A DNA stretch of 45,513 bases, from assembly GCF_001522865.1 (NCBI RefSeq), contig NZ_LOWB01000005.1, positions 1-45,513 on the forward strand, read 5' to 3'. Positions 32,775 through 41,524 of the stretch are shown here, piece by piece. Positions within the stretch are counted from its first letter, which is position 1; every line of letters starts with the position of its first letter. Both the position numbers and the translations under genes were made by a program. Source of the stretch: Burkholderia sp. TSV86 (GTDB lineage: Bacteria; Pseudomonadota; Gammaproteobacteria; Burkholderiales; Burkholderiaceae). The notes beneath the pieces are model-generated. The model had not been told where the DNA came from, made no database searches, and worked only from the letters and a program-made list of their open reading frames with translations.

Positions 32775-34793
32775 TCACTTCCTGCGCTGGGCCTGCGCGG
32801 CGAGCCGCACCGCCGCGTTTGCCGCGCCGTAGCCGTCGTAGCCGCCGCGCCGCTCGACAAGCTCGAACGAGAAGCGGTTATCGATCAACTCGGTATAAGC
32901 ATGCAGAAATTCGCCCCCCGTCTCGTCGCGGTCGTACAGCAAATTGTGCCGGCTCAAGCGTTCGATGGTGGCGTCGGGCAGCGCGTAGCGCGCGGCGAGA
33001 TCGTTGTAGTAATTGCGCGGAATGCGGAGGAACGGCACGCCGTCGGCCGCGAATTCGGCGATGGCCGCGGCGATGTCGTCGGTACGGAACGCGACGTGAT
33101 TGAGCCCCGAGCCTCGATAGCGATGCAGTGATTCGACGAGCGCCGTGTGCCGGTCCACCGACGCATTGAGCGCGATGCGCACCGAGCCGTCCGCGTTGCG
33201 CACCGCGCGGCTCCTGACGAGCCCGTAAGGGTCCGGTACCAGCCAGTTGCGCTCGGCCTCGAAGCCGAACACGGTCTTGAAGAACAGCACCCAGGCGTCG
33301 AGCGCGTCGGCGGGCAGCGCGAGGCAGACATGATCGATGCCGATGATCGGGCCGACTTCGCTGGGGCCGTCGATGTCGGTCAGCACGAAATCCGATTCGT
33401 AAAGCGTTGGCGCGCCGGGCGTTTCGTCGACGAAATATTCAAGGCTGCCATCCGGCGCGCGCACGCCCGGCACGACGCGCTCGTTTGGGCCGACGCGGCC
33501 CGAGAATGGCGCATAGCCGTAGCCCGCTGCGCGCTCGAGCGCGCGCCGCGCATCGTCGACGCGAAACGCCGCCGCGCATAGCGACAGCCCGTGCGCCTGG
33601 AAGAACGCGTCGGCGAACGAATCGCGCTCGGCATTCAGCACGATCGACGCCGCGCCGTGCCGATACAGCATCACGTCCTTCGACCGATGGCGCCCCGCGA
33701 GACGAAAGCGCAGCTTGTCGAGCCAGCCGGCCACGTTGCTGGCGGCGGCCGCGTCGACCGCGAATTCGATGAACTGCAAGCCGATATGCGCGGGCGCGGG
33801 CGGCGGTGCGAACAGCGGCGGCAAGCCTGTTTGCTTGGACGTTCGTTCTGATGTTCGCGAATGCGCGGGCGGCGAGATTTGCGCCGCCGCTGTCGGCGTT
33901 GCCGCCGCCCCCGCGGCCGATGCACTCAAGGACGCGCCGAGCGCTGTCCCACCCGCTTCGGCATTCGACTCTTGAATCAACCGAGCGCGCGTCATCTCCT
34001 CGAGATACAGCAGCGACCGGTAGCCGTCGGATGCCGTCGCGGCGGTCGGCGCCGCGCGAAATCCGTCGTTGAAGATTTCGAGCGACAGCGGCCCGCCGTA
34101 ACCCGATTCGATCACGCGAGCGGTGAAGCCAGCGACGTCGAAATCGCCCTGACCCGGAAACGACCGGTAGTGACGGCTCCATTCGAGCACGTCCATCGCG
34201 AGCCGAGGCGCATCGGCAATCTGGACGAACGCGATCCGTTCGCCCGGAATCTGCGCGATGCCGTCGGGCGAATCGTCGAGCGCGAGCGTGTGGAAGCTGT
34301 CGAGCGCGAGGCCGAGGTGCGGATGATCGACCGCGTCGACAAGCTGCCATGCGTCTGCGTAGGTCTTCACGGCGCGCGCCCAAGCGAGCGCTTCATAAGC
34401 AACGACGACGCCCGCCTGCTGCGCGGCGACGGCGAGCGCGCCCAACTGGTCGACGAGCAGTGCGTGGCCGCCGAGTGTGTCCGGCGACACGTTGCTGCAC
34501 AACAGAATGCGATCCGTTCCCAATTCATGCATCAGATCGAATTTGCGCTTCGCGCGCTCGAGATTGCGCACGAGCCGCTCGGGCGTCACGCCTTCGAAAT
34601 CGCGCAGCGGCTGAAACAGCACGATCGACAGGCCGAGATCGGCGGCGATGCGGCGCACGTCGGCAGGCGAGCCGTCGAAGTACAGCAAGTCGTTCTCGAA
34701 GATTTCGACGCCGTCGAAGCCCGCCGCGCGAATTGCGCTGAGTTTCTCGACGAGTGTGCCGGACAAAGAGACGGTGGCGATCGAACGTTGCAT
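32775..34793 (-). CDS. quiC1: 3-dehydroshikimate dehydratase fused to a 4-hydroxyphenylpyruvate dioxygenase-like domain
   Basis: The 672-residue fusion has an N-terminal xylose-isomerase-like TIM barrel (about 1-285, RSIATVSLSGTL, GFDGVEIFENDLLYF), an Ala-rich linker (about 290-325), and two C-terminal vicinal-oxygen-chelate domains. The second keeps metal ligands in GIDHVCLALP, GLNHVAFRTDD and NRFSFELVERRGG. This is the QuiC1 architecture: the barrel turns 3-dehydroshikimate into protocatechuate, while the dioxygenase-like part seems structural or modulatory. ATG 34793 has AGGAAA upstream. It is divergent from aroQ and aroE, which supports quinate and shikimate breakdown. Confidence 0.88.
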   Translation of the reverse strand: MQRSIATVSLSGTLVEKLSAIRAAGFDGVEIFENDLLYFDGSPADVRRIAADLGLSIVLFQPLRDFEGVTPERLVRNLERAKRKFDLMHELGTDRILLCSNVSPDTLGGHALLVDQLGALAVAAQQAGVVVAYEALAWARAVKTYADAWQLVDAVDHPHLGLALDSFHTLALDDSPDGIAQIPGERIAFVQIADAPRLAMDVLEWSRHYRSFPGQGDFDVAGFTARVIESGYGGPLSLEIFNDGFRAAPTAATASDGYRSLLYLEEMTRARLIQESNAEAGGTALGASLSASAAGAAATPTAAAQISPPAHSRTSERTSKQTGLPPLFAPPPAPAHIGLQFIEFAVDAAAASNVAGWLDKLRFRLAGRHRSKDVMLYRHGAASIVLNAERDSFADAFFQAHGLSLCAAAFRVDDARRALERAAGYGYAPFSGRVGPNERVVPGVRAPDGSLEYFVDETPGAPTLYESDFVLTDIDGPSEVGPIIGIDHVCLALPADALDAWVLFFKTVFGFEAERNWLVPDPYGLVRSRAVRNADGSVRIALNASVDRHTALVESLHRYRGSGLNHVAFRTDDIAAAIAEFAADGVPFLRIPRNYYNDLAARYALPDATIERLSRHNLLYDRDETGGEFLHAYTELIDNRFSFELVERRGGYDGYGAANAAVRLAAQAQRRK

Positions 34794-34870
34794 GGTTGGA
34801 TTTCCTGCTGGCAAATGACGAAGCGTGCCCGCGCCGGGGCCAGTTACGATTATAGAAACTAACTAGATGG

Positions 34871-34881
34871 TACAAATTGTA
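34871..34881. promoter_or_regulatory. TACAA-A-TTGTA palindrome in the quiC1/aroQ control region
   Basis: A perfect 5-1-5 palindrome lies in the AT-rich middle of the 213-bp divergent region. Its shape is of the kind bound by GntR- or IclR-type dimers. No regulator gene is next to it in the window, so the binding protein is unknown. Confidence 0.4.
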
Positions 34882-35006
34882 GAAAACCCGGACAGACGCT
34901 GTACGCGTATGCGTGCACACTGACGTCCAATTCCCAAGCCGTGGCACTTGCCGCCGCCGCGGCTGATATACATACCTACGTTGCTGTTTTTGCCGGAGTG
35001 CCATAC

Positions 35007-35462
35007 ATGAGCAAGCCGAAGGTGCTGGTCCTAAACGGGCCAAACCTGAATCTGCTGGGAACGCGCGAGCCGCATATATACGGCGCGCAAACATTGCAGG
35101 ATGTCGAGCGGCTCTGCGCGGACGTCGCGCATACGCTGGGCCTCGCGCTGGAATTCCGGCAGTCGAACGCCGAGCATCAGTTGATCGACTGGTTGCACGA
35201 AGCGCGCGAGCGCGTGCAGGGTATCGTGATCAACCCGGCCGCGTACATGCATACGTCGGTCGCGCTCGCCGACGCGCTCGCGGCGCTCGGCAAGCCGGTC
35301 ATCGAAGTGCATATCTCGAACGTCCACCAGCGCGAAACGTTCCGGCACCATTCGTTCGTGTCGGCAGTCGCGCGCGGGGTGATCTGCGGCTGCGGCACGC
35401 AAGGCTACGCGTTCGCGCTGCAGCGGCTCGCGACGCTGTTCGCCCAGGAGGCCGCGCAATGA
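35007..35462 (+). CDS. aroQ: type II 3-dehydroquinate dehydratase
   Basis: The 151-residue enzyme has the type II signatures [17 protein letters not shown] (with the catalytic Arg and Tyr), [17 protein letters not shown] and [17 protein letters not shown]. It interconverts 3-dehydroquinate and 3-dehydroshikimate. Type II enzymes work in either direction, and its operon with aroE-like and transporter genes opposite quiC1 suggests the breakdown direction. GGAG lies 8 bp before ATG 35007, settling the start against a frame opening at 34941. Its stop overlaps the next start (ATGA). Confidence 0.95.
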   Translation: MSKPKVLVLNGPNLNLLGTREPHIYGAQTLQDVERLCADVAHTLGLALEFRQSNAEHQLIDWLHEARERVQGIVINPAAYMHTSVALADALAALGKPVIEVHISNVHQRETFRHHSFVSAVARGVICGCGTQGYAFALQRLATLFAQEAAQ

Positions 35463-36313
35463 CCGCACGCTCGTTTTTGATCGGACTGATCGGCTCGGGG
35501 ATCGGCGCGTCATTGTCGCCCGCGATGCATGAGGAGGAAGGGCGCCGCCAGGGCTTCAATTATGTCTACCGCCGCATCGATCTCGACTCGCTGCGCCTGT
35601 CGGCCGACGCGTTGCCCGATCTGCTGACGGCCGCCGAGCAAATGGGCTTCGACGGCCTGAACATCACGCATCCGTGCAAGCAGCGCGTGATCGGCTATCT
35701 CGACGAGCTGTCGGCCGATGCGGCCGCACTCGGCGCGGTCAACACGGTGCGCTTTGCCGACGGGCGGCGCATAGGCTACAACACCGACTGGTCGGGCTTT
35801 GCGAAGGCATTCGCGCGCGGGCTGCCGGGCGCGTCGCTCGAGCGCGTCGTGCAGCTCGGCGCGGGCGGCGCGGGCGCGGCGGTGGCGCACGCGGCGTTGA
35901 CGATGGGCGCGGCGGCGCTCACGCTGTTCGATATCGACGCCACGCGTGCGCAGCAACTCGCCGGGCAGTTGCAGGCGCGTTTTCCGCACGCGCAGGTCAG
36001 CGCGGGCGATTCACTCGACCACGCGCTTGCCGCCGCGAGCGGCTTGATCCACGCGACGCCGACCGGCATGCTCAAGCATCCGGGGCTGCCGCTGCCTGCC
36101 AGGCTGCTGCGCGGCGAACTGTGGATTGCCGATATCGTCTATTTTCCGCTCGAAACCGAATTGATCCGCACCGCGCGGGCGCTCGGCTGCCGCACGCTGC
36201 CGGGTGGCGGGATGGCGGTGTACCAGGCGGTCGATGCATTCGAGATTTTCACGGGCCGTGTGCCGGATGCGGCGCGGATGCTCGAGCATTTTCAGGCACT
36301 CGTGCGCCGCTGA
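35459..36313 (+). CDS. aroE: shikimate/quinate dehydrogenase family enzyme
   Basis: The 284-residue enzyme has the shikimate dehydrogenase pattern: [20 protein letters not shown] at the substrate site, [10 protein letters not shown] with the catalytic lysine, [15 protein letters not shown] with the active aspartate, and a nucleotide fold [18 protein letters not shown]. The acidic residue after strand 2 (FDIDATRA) favours NAD, as in the breakdown-type quinate/shikimate dehydrogenases. Translational overlap with aroQ and a following sugar-acid-type transporter support a catabolic role rather than the biosynthetic aroE. The gene symbol is by family. Confidence 0.9.
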   Translation: MTARSFLIGLIGSGIGASLSPAMHEEEGRRQGFNYVYRRIDLDSLRLSADALPDLLTAAEQMGFDGLNITHPCKQRVIGYLDELSADAAALGAVNTVRFADGRRIGYNTDWSGFAKAFARGLPGASLERVVQLGAGGAGAAVAHAALTMGAAALTLFDIDATRAQQLAGQLQARFPHAQVSAGDSLDHALAAASGLIHATPTGMLKHPGLPLPARLLRGELWIADIVYFPLETELIRTARALGCRTLPGGGMAVYQAVDAFEIFTGRVPDAARMLEHFQALVRR

Positions 36314-36390
36314 AAATCCGCTGCCGGACAGCGGGGCTTAGAGATCAAGCCGCTTGCAGGCTTGCTGAAGACTCAAGCCGCGCCGAGACA

Positions 36391-36416
36391 GCCGGGCGAT
36401 CCGGTGTGCGCCCGGC
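36391..36416 (+). other. 8-bp hairpin between aroE and the transporter
   Basis: GCCGGGCG (36391-36398) pairs with CGCCCGGC (36409-36416) in the 157-bp gap. It could damp downstream expression or mark a processing site. Confidence 0.4.
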
Positions 36417-36470
36417 AGCCGCACGGCGGCAACCGACGTTGCATTCAATCAAAGATATAAGGAGACACTG

Positions 36471-37808
36471 ATGCCGCAGCCGATCCAACCCGACGCCACT
36501 TCTGCCTCATCCGCCCGCGCCGCCGCCAGCGTGGTGCAGCCGCGCTCGAACGCGCGCTATCGGATTCTCGCGCTGCTTGCGATCGGCACGATGATCAATT
36601 ATCTCGACCGCACAGTGCTGGGCGTGGCGGCGCCGGGGCTGACGAAGGAACTCGGGATCGGCGCGGCGGCGATGGGCGTGATGTTTTCCGCCTTCTCGTG
36701 GACCTATGTGCTGTCGCAGGTGCCGGGGGGGCTGCTGCTCGACCGCTTCGGCAGCAAGCTCACCTATTACTGGTCGATGACGCTATGGTCCGCGTGCACG
36801 CTCGCGCAAGGTTTCGTGCACGGCGTCGCGCCGCTCCTCGGGTGCCGGCTTGGCCTCGGCGTGACCGAGGCGCCGTGTTTTCCGACCAACAGCCGGGTCG
36901 TCGCGACCTGGTTTCCGCAGCAGGAGCGCGCGATGGCCACCGGCACTTATACGGTTGGTGAGTACGTCGGCCTGGCGTTCCTGAGCCCCGTGCTGTTCGC
37001 GTTGATGGGCGCGTTCGGCTGGCGCTCGCTGTTTTGGGTGGTCGGCGGGGTTGGCATCGCGTTCGGCCTCGTCTGGTGGAAGTGCTACCACGAGCCGCGC
37101 GATCATCCGCGCGCGAACGCAGCCGAGCTTGCTTATATCGATGCGGGCGGCGGCCTTGCGCAGCAGCCGGCATCGCGCACGCAACAGCCGTTCAGTTGGC
37201 GCACGGTCCGGCAACTGCTCGGCAAGCGGCAGCTCGCGGGCATCTGCGTCGGTCAGTTCGCCGGCAACTCGACGCTCGTGTTCTTTCTCACGTGGTTTCC
37301 AACCTATTTGGCCACCGAGCGCCACCTGGGCTGGCTGAAAATCGGCTTTTTCGCGGTGCTGCCGTTCATCGCGGCCTCGGTCGGCGTGATGTTCGGCGGC
37401 ATGCTGTCGGATTGGCTGTTGCGCAGGGGAAAATCGGCGAATGTCGCGCGCAAGCTGCCGATCATCGCGGGGCTGCTGCTCGCGTCGACGATCGTGCTGG
37501 CGAACTACGTGAAGAGCAACGAAGCGGTGATCGTGATCATGTCGGTCGCGTTTTTCGCGCAGGGAATGGCGGCGCTCGGCTGGACGCTCGTATCCGATAT
37601 CGCGCCGCAAGGGCTGCTTGGCGTCACCGGCGGCGTGTTCAATCTCGCGGCCAATCTCGCGGGAATCGTCACGCCGCTCGTGGTCGGCTTTATCGTCGCG
37701 GCGACCGGGTCGTTTGTGGGGGCGCTTGCGTTTATCGGCGTGGTGGCGCTGATTGGCGCGCTGTCATACATCTTCGTCGTCGGCGAGATCAAGCGGATCG
37801 TGCTGTAA
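36471..37808 (+). CDS. MFS transporter, anion:cation symporter family, probably for quinate/shikimate
   Basis: The 445-residue protein has twelve predicted helices and ACS-family features: GTMINYLDRTVLGVAAPGLT in helix 1, VLSQVPGGLLLDRFGSKLTY at motif A, and EAPCFPTNSRVVATWFPQQE. Relatives import sugar acids, phthalate or other aromatic or cyclic acids with protons. Downstream of aroQ-aroE and facing quiC1, it probably brings in quinate, shikimate or dehydroshikimate. GGAG lies 6 bp before the ATG. The stop is followed within 7 bp by the heptamer array. Confidence 0.9.
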   Translation: MPQPIQPDATSASSARAAASVVQPRSNARYRILALLAIGTMINYLDRTVLGVAAPGLTKELGIGAAAMGVMFSAFSWTYVLSQVPGGLLLDRFGSKLTYYWSMTLWSACTLAQGFVHGVAPLLGCRLGLGVTEAPCFPTNSRVVATWFPQQERAMATGTYTVGEYVGLAFLSPVLFALMGAFGWRSLFWVVGGVGIAFGLVWWKCYHEPRDHPRANAAELAYIDAGGGLAQQPASRTQQPFSWRTVRQLLGKRQLAGICVGQFAGNSTLVFFLTWFPTYLATERHLGWLKIGFFAVLPFIAASVGVMFGGMLSDWLLRRGKSANVARKLPIIAGLLLASTIVLANYVKSNEAVIVIMSVAFFAQGMAALGWTLVSDIAPQGLLGVTGGVFNLAANLAGIVTPLVVGFIVAATGSFVGALAFIGVVALIGALSYIFVVGEIKRIVL

Positions 37809-37814
37809 TCCGCG

Positions 37815-37954
37815 CTGCCGACTGCCGACTGCCGACTGCCGACTGCCGACTGCCGACTGCCGACTGCCGACTGCCGACTGCCGACTGCCAACTGCCAACT
37901 GCCAACTGCCAACTGCCAACTGCCAAGCGCCAAGCGCCAAGCGCCAAGCGCCAA
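37815..37954. repeat. 20-unit heptanucleotide tandem repeat in three blocks
   Basis: Ten copies of CTGCCGA (37815-37884), six of CTGCCAA (37885-37926) and four of GCGCCAA (37927-37954) run head to tail without interruption. The last unit merges with a 14-bp perfect palindrome GCCAAGCGCTTGGC (37950-37963). It begins 6 bp after the transporter's stop, between convergent genes, so copy change would not shift a reading frame. Frames that cross it encode repetitive peptides and are artefacts. Confidence 0.95.
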
Positions 37955-38007
37955 GCGCTTGGCATGACACCCCCGCGGGCGTGCAACCCAGACAATCCGG
38001 CCCTGCG

Positions 38008-39117
38008 TCACCGCAGCCTGATCCCAAGCGTATCCAGCGCCCGCCCGATCGCCGCCACCGCGTCACGAACCTCCTGCGCGCCGATTGCGCCAATGCAGGC
38101 GACGCGAAACGTATCGGCCGCCGTCAGCCGGCCCGGATAGAGCAAGTAACCGGCATCACGCACCGCCTTGTACAACTCATGGAACGAGTAGGCGTGATCG
38201 CGCGGCGCATGGAACGTCGCGATCACCGGGCCTTGCGCGCGCGCGTCGAGAAACGGCTCGAAGCCGAGCGCGCGCATCCCGTCGATCAACATGCGGCAGT
38301 TCTGCGCATAGCGCGCGCCGCGCGCCGGTTGCCCGCCTTCGGCGAAGAACTGGTCAAGCGCCGCGCGCAATGCGGCCAGCACGTGCGTCGGCGGTGTAAA
38401 GCGCCACTGCGACGTGACGCGCATATACGTGTACTGATCGTGCAAATCCAACGCGAGCGACGGCGAGCGTCCCTCGCAGGTTCTCAACAGCGCGCGCCTC
38501 ACGATCGCGAAACCGATGCCGGGCACGCCTTCGACACACTTGCCGCTCGCCGAGATCACCGCGTCGATCGGGCTGCCGGCGAGCGCGATCGGCAGCGCGC
38601 CGAACGAGCTCATCGCGTCGACAATCAAATGCTTGCGATGCCGCTCGCATACGGCGGCGATTTCGTCGAGCGGATTGACGATACCCGCACTCGTCTCCAG
38701 ATGCACGAGCGCCACGTGCGTGATCGACGGATCGCGCGCGAGCGCCTCGTCGAGCGCTTGCGCGCACACCGGCTCGCGCTCCGCGAACGCCAGCTCGACG
38801 TGCGCAATGCCAAGCCGGGTCAGGATGCGTGCGATCCGGGCGCAATACGCGCCGTTGTTCGGCACCAGCACGCGGCCGTCGCGTGGCACGAGCGTGCCCA
38901 GCGTTGCCTCGACCGCGAACGTGCCGCTGCCTTGCAGCGGCACGCAGACGAATTCGTCCTGTCCCTGCGCGATCCGCACGAGATCCGCGCAGACGCTGCG
39001 GGTCATCTGGGTGAAATCGACGCCCCATGCATCCCAATCTCGCAACATCGCCTCGCGCGTTGCGTGCGACGTCGTCAGCGGGCCGGGAGTCAGCAAAATG
39101 GGATCGGATGCATGCAT
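38008..39117 (-). CDS. phnW: 2-aminoethylphosphonate--pyruvate transaminase
   Basis: The 369-residue PLP enzyme of aminotransferase class V begins with [11 protein letters not shown] and shows [11 protein letters not shown] (phosphate-binding), [14 protein letters not shown] (aspartate over the pyridine ring) and the PLP lysine in [15 protein letters not shown]. These are the PhnW hallmarks. It moves the amino group of 2-aminoethylphosphonate to pyruvate, giving phosphonoacetaldehyde and alanine. The partner hydrolase or dehydrogenase is not in the window. ATG 39117 has AAGGA upstream. It is divergent from the AEP importer genes. Confidence 0.93.
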   Translation of the reverse strand: MHASDPILLTPGPLTTSHATREAMLRDWDAWGVDFTQMTRSVCADLVRIAQGQDEFVCVPLQGSGTFAVEATLGTLVPRDGRVLVPNNGAYCARIARILTRLGIAHVELAFAEREPVCAQALDEALARDPSITHVALVHLETSAGIVNPLDEIAAVCERHRKHLIVDAMSSFGALPIALAGSPIDAVISASGKCVEGVPGIGFAIVRRALLRTCEGRSPSLALDLHDQYTYMRVTSQWRFTPPTHVLAALRAALDQFFAEGGQPARGARYAQNCRMLIDGMRALGFEPFLDARAQGPVIATFHAPRDHAYSFHELYKAVRDAGYLLYPGRLTAADTFRVACIGAIGAQEVRDAVAAIGRALDTLGIRLR

Positions 39118-39254
39118 TGCCGGGTGATTCCTTGTTCGAAAAAAGGTAAGGAGCAAAATCGGTCGGGGCGTGTGCGATATCGCGGTAAAACGGGCGGCCG
39201 TTCGGAATTTGCAGTCGCCTTCACGGGGCTGTCATCGAACGTTGTGATGCTTGC

Positions 39255-39270
39255 GTTTTTCGCGAAAAAC
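39255..39270. promoter_or_regulatory. 16-bp perfect palindrome ahead of phnS, with a repeat of its core
   Basis: GTTTTTCGCGAAAAAC (39255-39270) is a perfect palindrome, and its core TTCGCGAA recurs at 39286-39293. Both lie in the phnW/phnS divergent region, 22-60 bp before phnS. Such symmetric sites usually bind a dimeric repressor. No regulator is encoded nearby. Confidence 0.5.
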
Positions 39271-39314
39271 CGCAGCCTTCGGCTGTTCGCGAATCACCCT
39301 ACAGAGAGGCGGAG

Positions 39315-40397
39315 ATGACGCATTCGAATTCCCCGTGCGGCGGCGCTTGGCGCCGCCTCGTGCTGGCAGCCGGCGCGGCGATGGTGTTGCAGGGTGTCGC
39401 GGTAAAGGCGCAGGCGGCCGCAGTCGTGTTGTATACGGCCGACGGTCTCGAGAACCTGTATCGCGACGTGCTGCCCGCGTTCGAAAAGCAGGCGGGCGTG
39501 AAAGTCAACATCGTCACGGCGGGCAGCGGCGAGGTGGTGAACCGCGCGAACGTCGAGAAAGGCTCGCCGAAGGCCGACGTGATTGTCACGCTGCCGCCTT
39601 TCATTCAGCAGGCGGGCCAGCTGGGCCTGTTGCAACCGTACCAGAGCGTGAATTACAAGAATGTGCCCCAGATCGCAAAAGCGGAAGACGGCACCTGGGC
39701 AACGTTCGTCAACAATTATTTTTCGTTCGCGATCAATCCGGCCGTCGTGAAAAGCCAGCCGAAGACGTTCGCCGATCTGCTGCATCCCGATTACAGCGGC
39801 AAGCTCGCGTATTCGAATCCGGCAACGGCGGGCGACGGAATGGCCGTGATCATCCTGACTAGCGCGCTGATGGGCGAGGACAAGGCATTCGACTATCTCG
39901 CGAAGCTTGAGCGCGGCGTGAAGTTCCACACCAAGGGAACGGGTTATCTGAACGTGCTGCTGTCGCGTAACGAGATCGCAGTCGCCAATGGCGATCTGCA
40001 GATGGATCTCGACGATGCCGAACACGGCGGCCTGTCGATCAAGCCGATCTTCATTGCCGCGAAGGAAGGCGAGCCGCCGACGACGTTCCAGCTTCCTTAC
40101 GCGATTGGCCTGATCAAGAGCGGCCCGAACCAGGACGCCGGCAAGAAACTGATCGACTACCTGATGTCGGCCGACGTGCAGGCAAGGGTGCCGGATATGT
40201 TCGGCATCCCCGGCCGTACCGACGTGCCGCTCGCCGGCAAGAACGGCGAGGCGGTCAAGCGCGCGATCGCCGGCGTGAAGCTGATGCCGGTCGACTGGAA
40301 CGCCGTGATGGTGAAAAAGCCGGTTTGGACCGAGCGTTGGAAGAAGGAAGTGATCGGCGATTCGGGCAAGCAGACCGAAGTCGTCAAGCCGAAATAA
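39315..40397 (+). CDS. phnS: 2-aminoethylphosphonate ABC transporter, substrate-binding protein
   Basis: The 360-residue periplasmic protein has a signal peptide (about residues 1-36, VLQGVAVKAQAAA) and resembles iron-type and phosphonate-type binding proteins: VVLYTADGLENLYRDVLPAF, VTAGSGEVVNRANVEKGSPK, DLLHPDYSGKLAYSNPATAG. It is named from its place between phnW and the phnTUV-type transporter genes. The stop is 29 bp before the ATPase gene. Confidence 0.9.
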   Translation: MTHSNSPCGGAWRRLVLAAGAAMVLQGVAVKAQAAAVVLYTADGLENLYRDVLPAFEKQAGVKVNIVTAGSGEVVNRANVEKGSPKADVIVTLPPFIQQAGQLGLLQPYQSVNYKNVPQIAKAEDGTWATFVNNYFSFAINPAVVKSQPKTFADLLHPDYSGKLAYSNPATAGDGMAVIILTSALMGEDKAFDYLAKLERGVKFHTKGTGYLNVLLSRNEIAVANGDLQMDLDDAEHGGLSIKPIFIAAKEGEPPTTFQLPYAIGLIKSGPNQDAGKKLIDYLMSADVQARVPDMFGIPGRTDVPLAGKNGEAVKRAIAGVKLMPVDWNAVMVKKPVWTERWKKEVIGDSGKQTEVVKPK

Positions 40398-40426
40398 GCG
40401 GCGGCCAAGCCGAAGGACGAATACCG

Positions 40427-41524
40427 GTGGATACTGCGAGCCTTTCGCCTCCCGGCGCGTTCGGCGCGACGCAGCCCCAGGCGGCGCCGCGCACGAGCGC
40501 GCCGGGAGGCGTGCATATCAAGCACCTGAGCGTGCGCTACGGCGCGCGCACGGTGCTCGACGATCTATCGCTCGATATCGGTGCGGGCGAACTGCTCGCG
40601 GTGCTCGGTCAAAGCGGTTGTGGCAAAACCACCTTGTTGCGTTTCATCGCGGGCTTCGTAAAGGCCGACGGCCTGAGCGGCACGCTGAGCGTCGCCGGCC
40701 GAGACCTGACGCACGCGCCGCCGCACAAGCGCAATCTCGGCCTGCTGTTCCAGAACTATGCGCTGTTTCCGCATCTGTCGGTGTTCGAGAACGTCGCGTT
40801 CGGGCTGCGCGCGCGACGCATGGCGTCCGGCGAGATCGCGCGGCGCGTGACGGATGCGTTGAAGCTCGTGCAATTGGGCGATGCCGGACATCATTTGCCC
40901 GCGCAGTTGTCGGGCGGCATGCAGCAGCGGGTGGCGCTTGCGCGCGCGCTCGTCATCGAGCCCGATGTGTTGCTGCTCGACGAGCCGTTGTCGGCGCTCG
41001 ATGCGAACCTGCGCGCATCGGTGCGCAGCGAATTGAAGGTGCTGCACGAGCGGTTGCCGAACTTGACCGTCGTGTGCGTGACGCACGATCGCGACGATGC
41101 GCTCGTGCTTGCCGATCGCGTGTTGCTGATGCGCGAAGGGCGGATCGCGCAACTCGGCACGCCGCAACAGCTCTACGACACGCCGGCCGACGGTTTTGTC
41201 GCCCGTTATCTCGGCGCGGCGAATCTGTTGCCGCCGAGCGTCGTATTCGCGCTCGGCGATGCTCGCCACGACATGCGCGACAAGGTCGCATGCGTGCGGC
41301 CCGAGCGGCTGACCGTGCGCCCGCTGGGCGAAGGGCGGCTGCACGGGACGATCGCATCGGTCGAATGGCATGGCGCGGCGTTGTCGCTGAGCGTCGTGCT
41401 CGATGCCGCATGCGACGAGCCCGTGCTGGTCATGCAACAGCGCGGCCGCGGCCGTCCGCCCGAGCGTGGCGCGCGCGTGTCGCTCGATTGCGAGGCGGAC
41501 GATGTCGTCCTTATCACACCCTGA
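40427..41524 (+). CDS. phnT: 2-aminoethylphosphonate ABC transporter, ATP-binding protein
   Basis: The 365-residue ATPase has Walker A LGQSGCGKTT, Q-loop GLLFQNYALFPHL, signature LSGGMQQR and Walker B VLLLDEPLSALD, then a C-terminal TOBE-like domain (CVRPERLTVRPLGEG, GTIASVEWHG). This arrangement matches the PotA/FbpC-like ATPases of PhnSTUV. The start is GTG 40427 with AAGGA 9 bp upstream; no ATG fits before the ABC domain. Its end overlaps the next gene by 23 bp. Confidence 0.9.
   Translation: MDTASLSPPGAFGATQPQAAPRTSAPGGVHIKHLSVRYGARTVLDDLSLDIGAGELLAVLGQSGCGKTTLLRFIAGFVKADGLSGTLSVAGRDLTHAPPHKRNLGLLFQNYALFPHLSVFENVAFGLRARRMASGEIARRVTDALKLVQLGDAGHHLPAQLSGGMQQRVALARALVIEPDVLLLDEPLSALDANLRASVRSELKVLHERLPNLTVVCVTHDRDDALVLADRVLLMREGRIAQLGTPQQLYDTPADGFVARYLGAANLLPPSVVFALGDARHDMRDKVACVRPERLTVRPLGEGRLHGTIASVEWHGAALSLSVVLDAACDEPVLVMQQRGRGRPPERGARVSLDCEADDVVLITP

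Noticed and set aside
37815..37954. Possible CRISPR array
   Set aside because: Repeats are directly adjacent 7-mers with no spacers, and there are no cas genes.
37764..38093. Open frames across the heptamer array that encode peptides such as repeated Ala-Val-Gly-Ser-Arg-Gln
   Set aside because: They are the direct result of translating a 7-bp repeat and have no start signal or family match; convergent real genes lie on either side.
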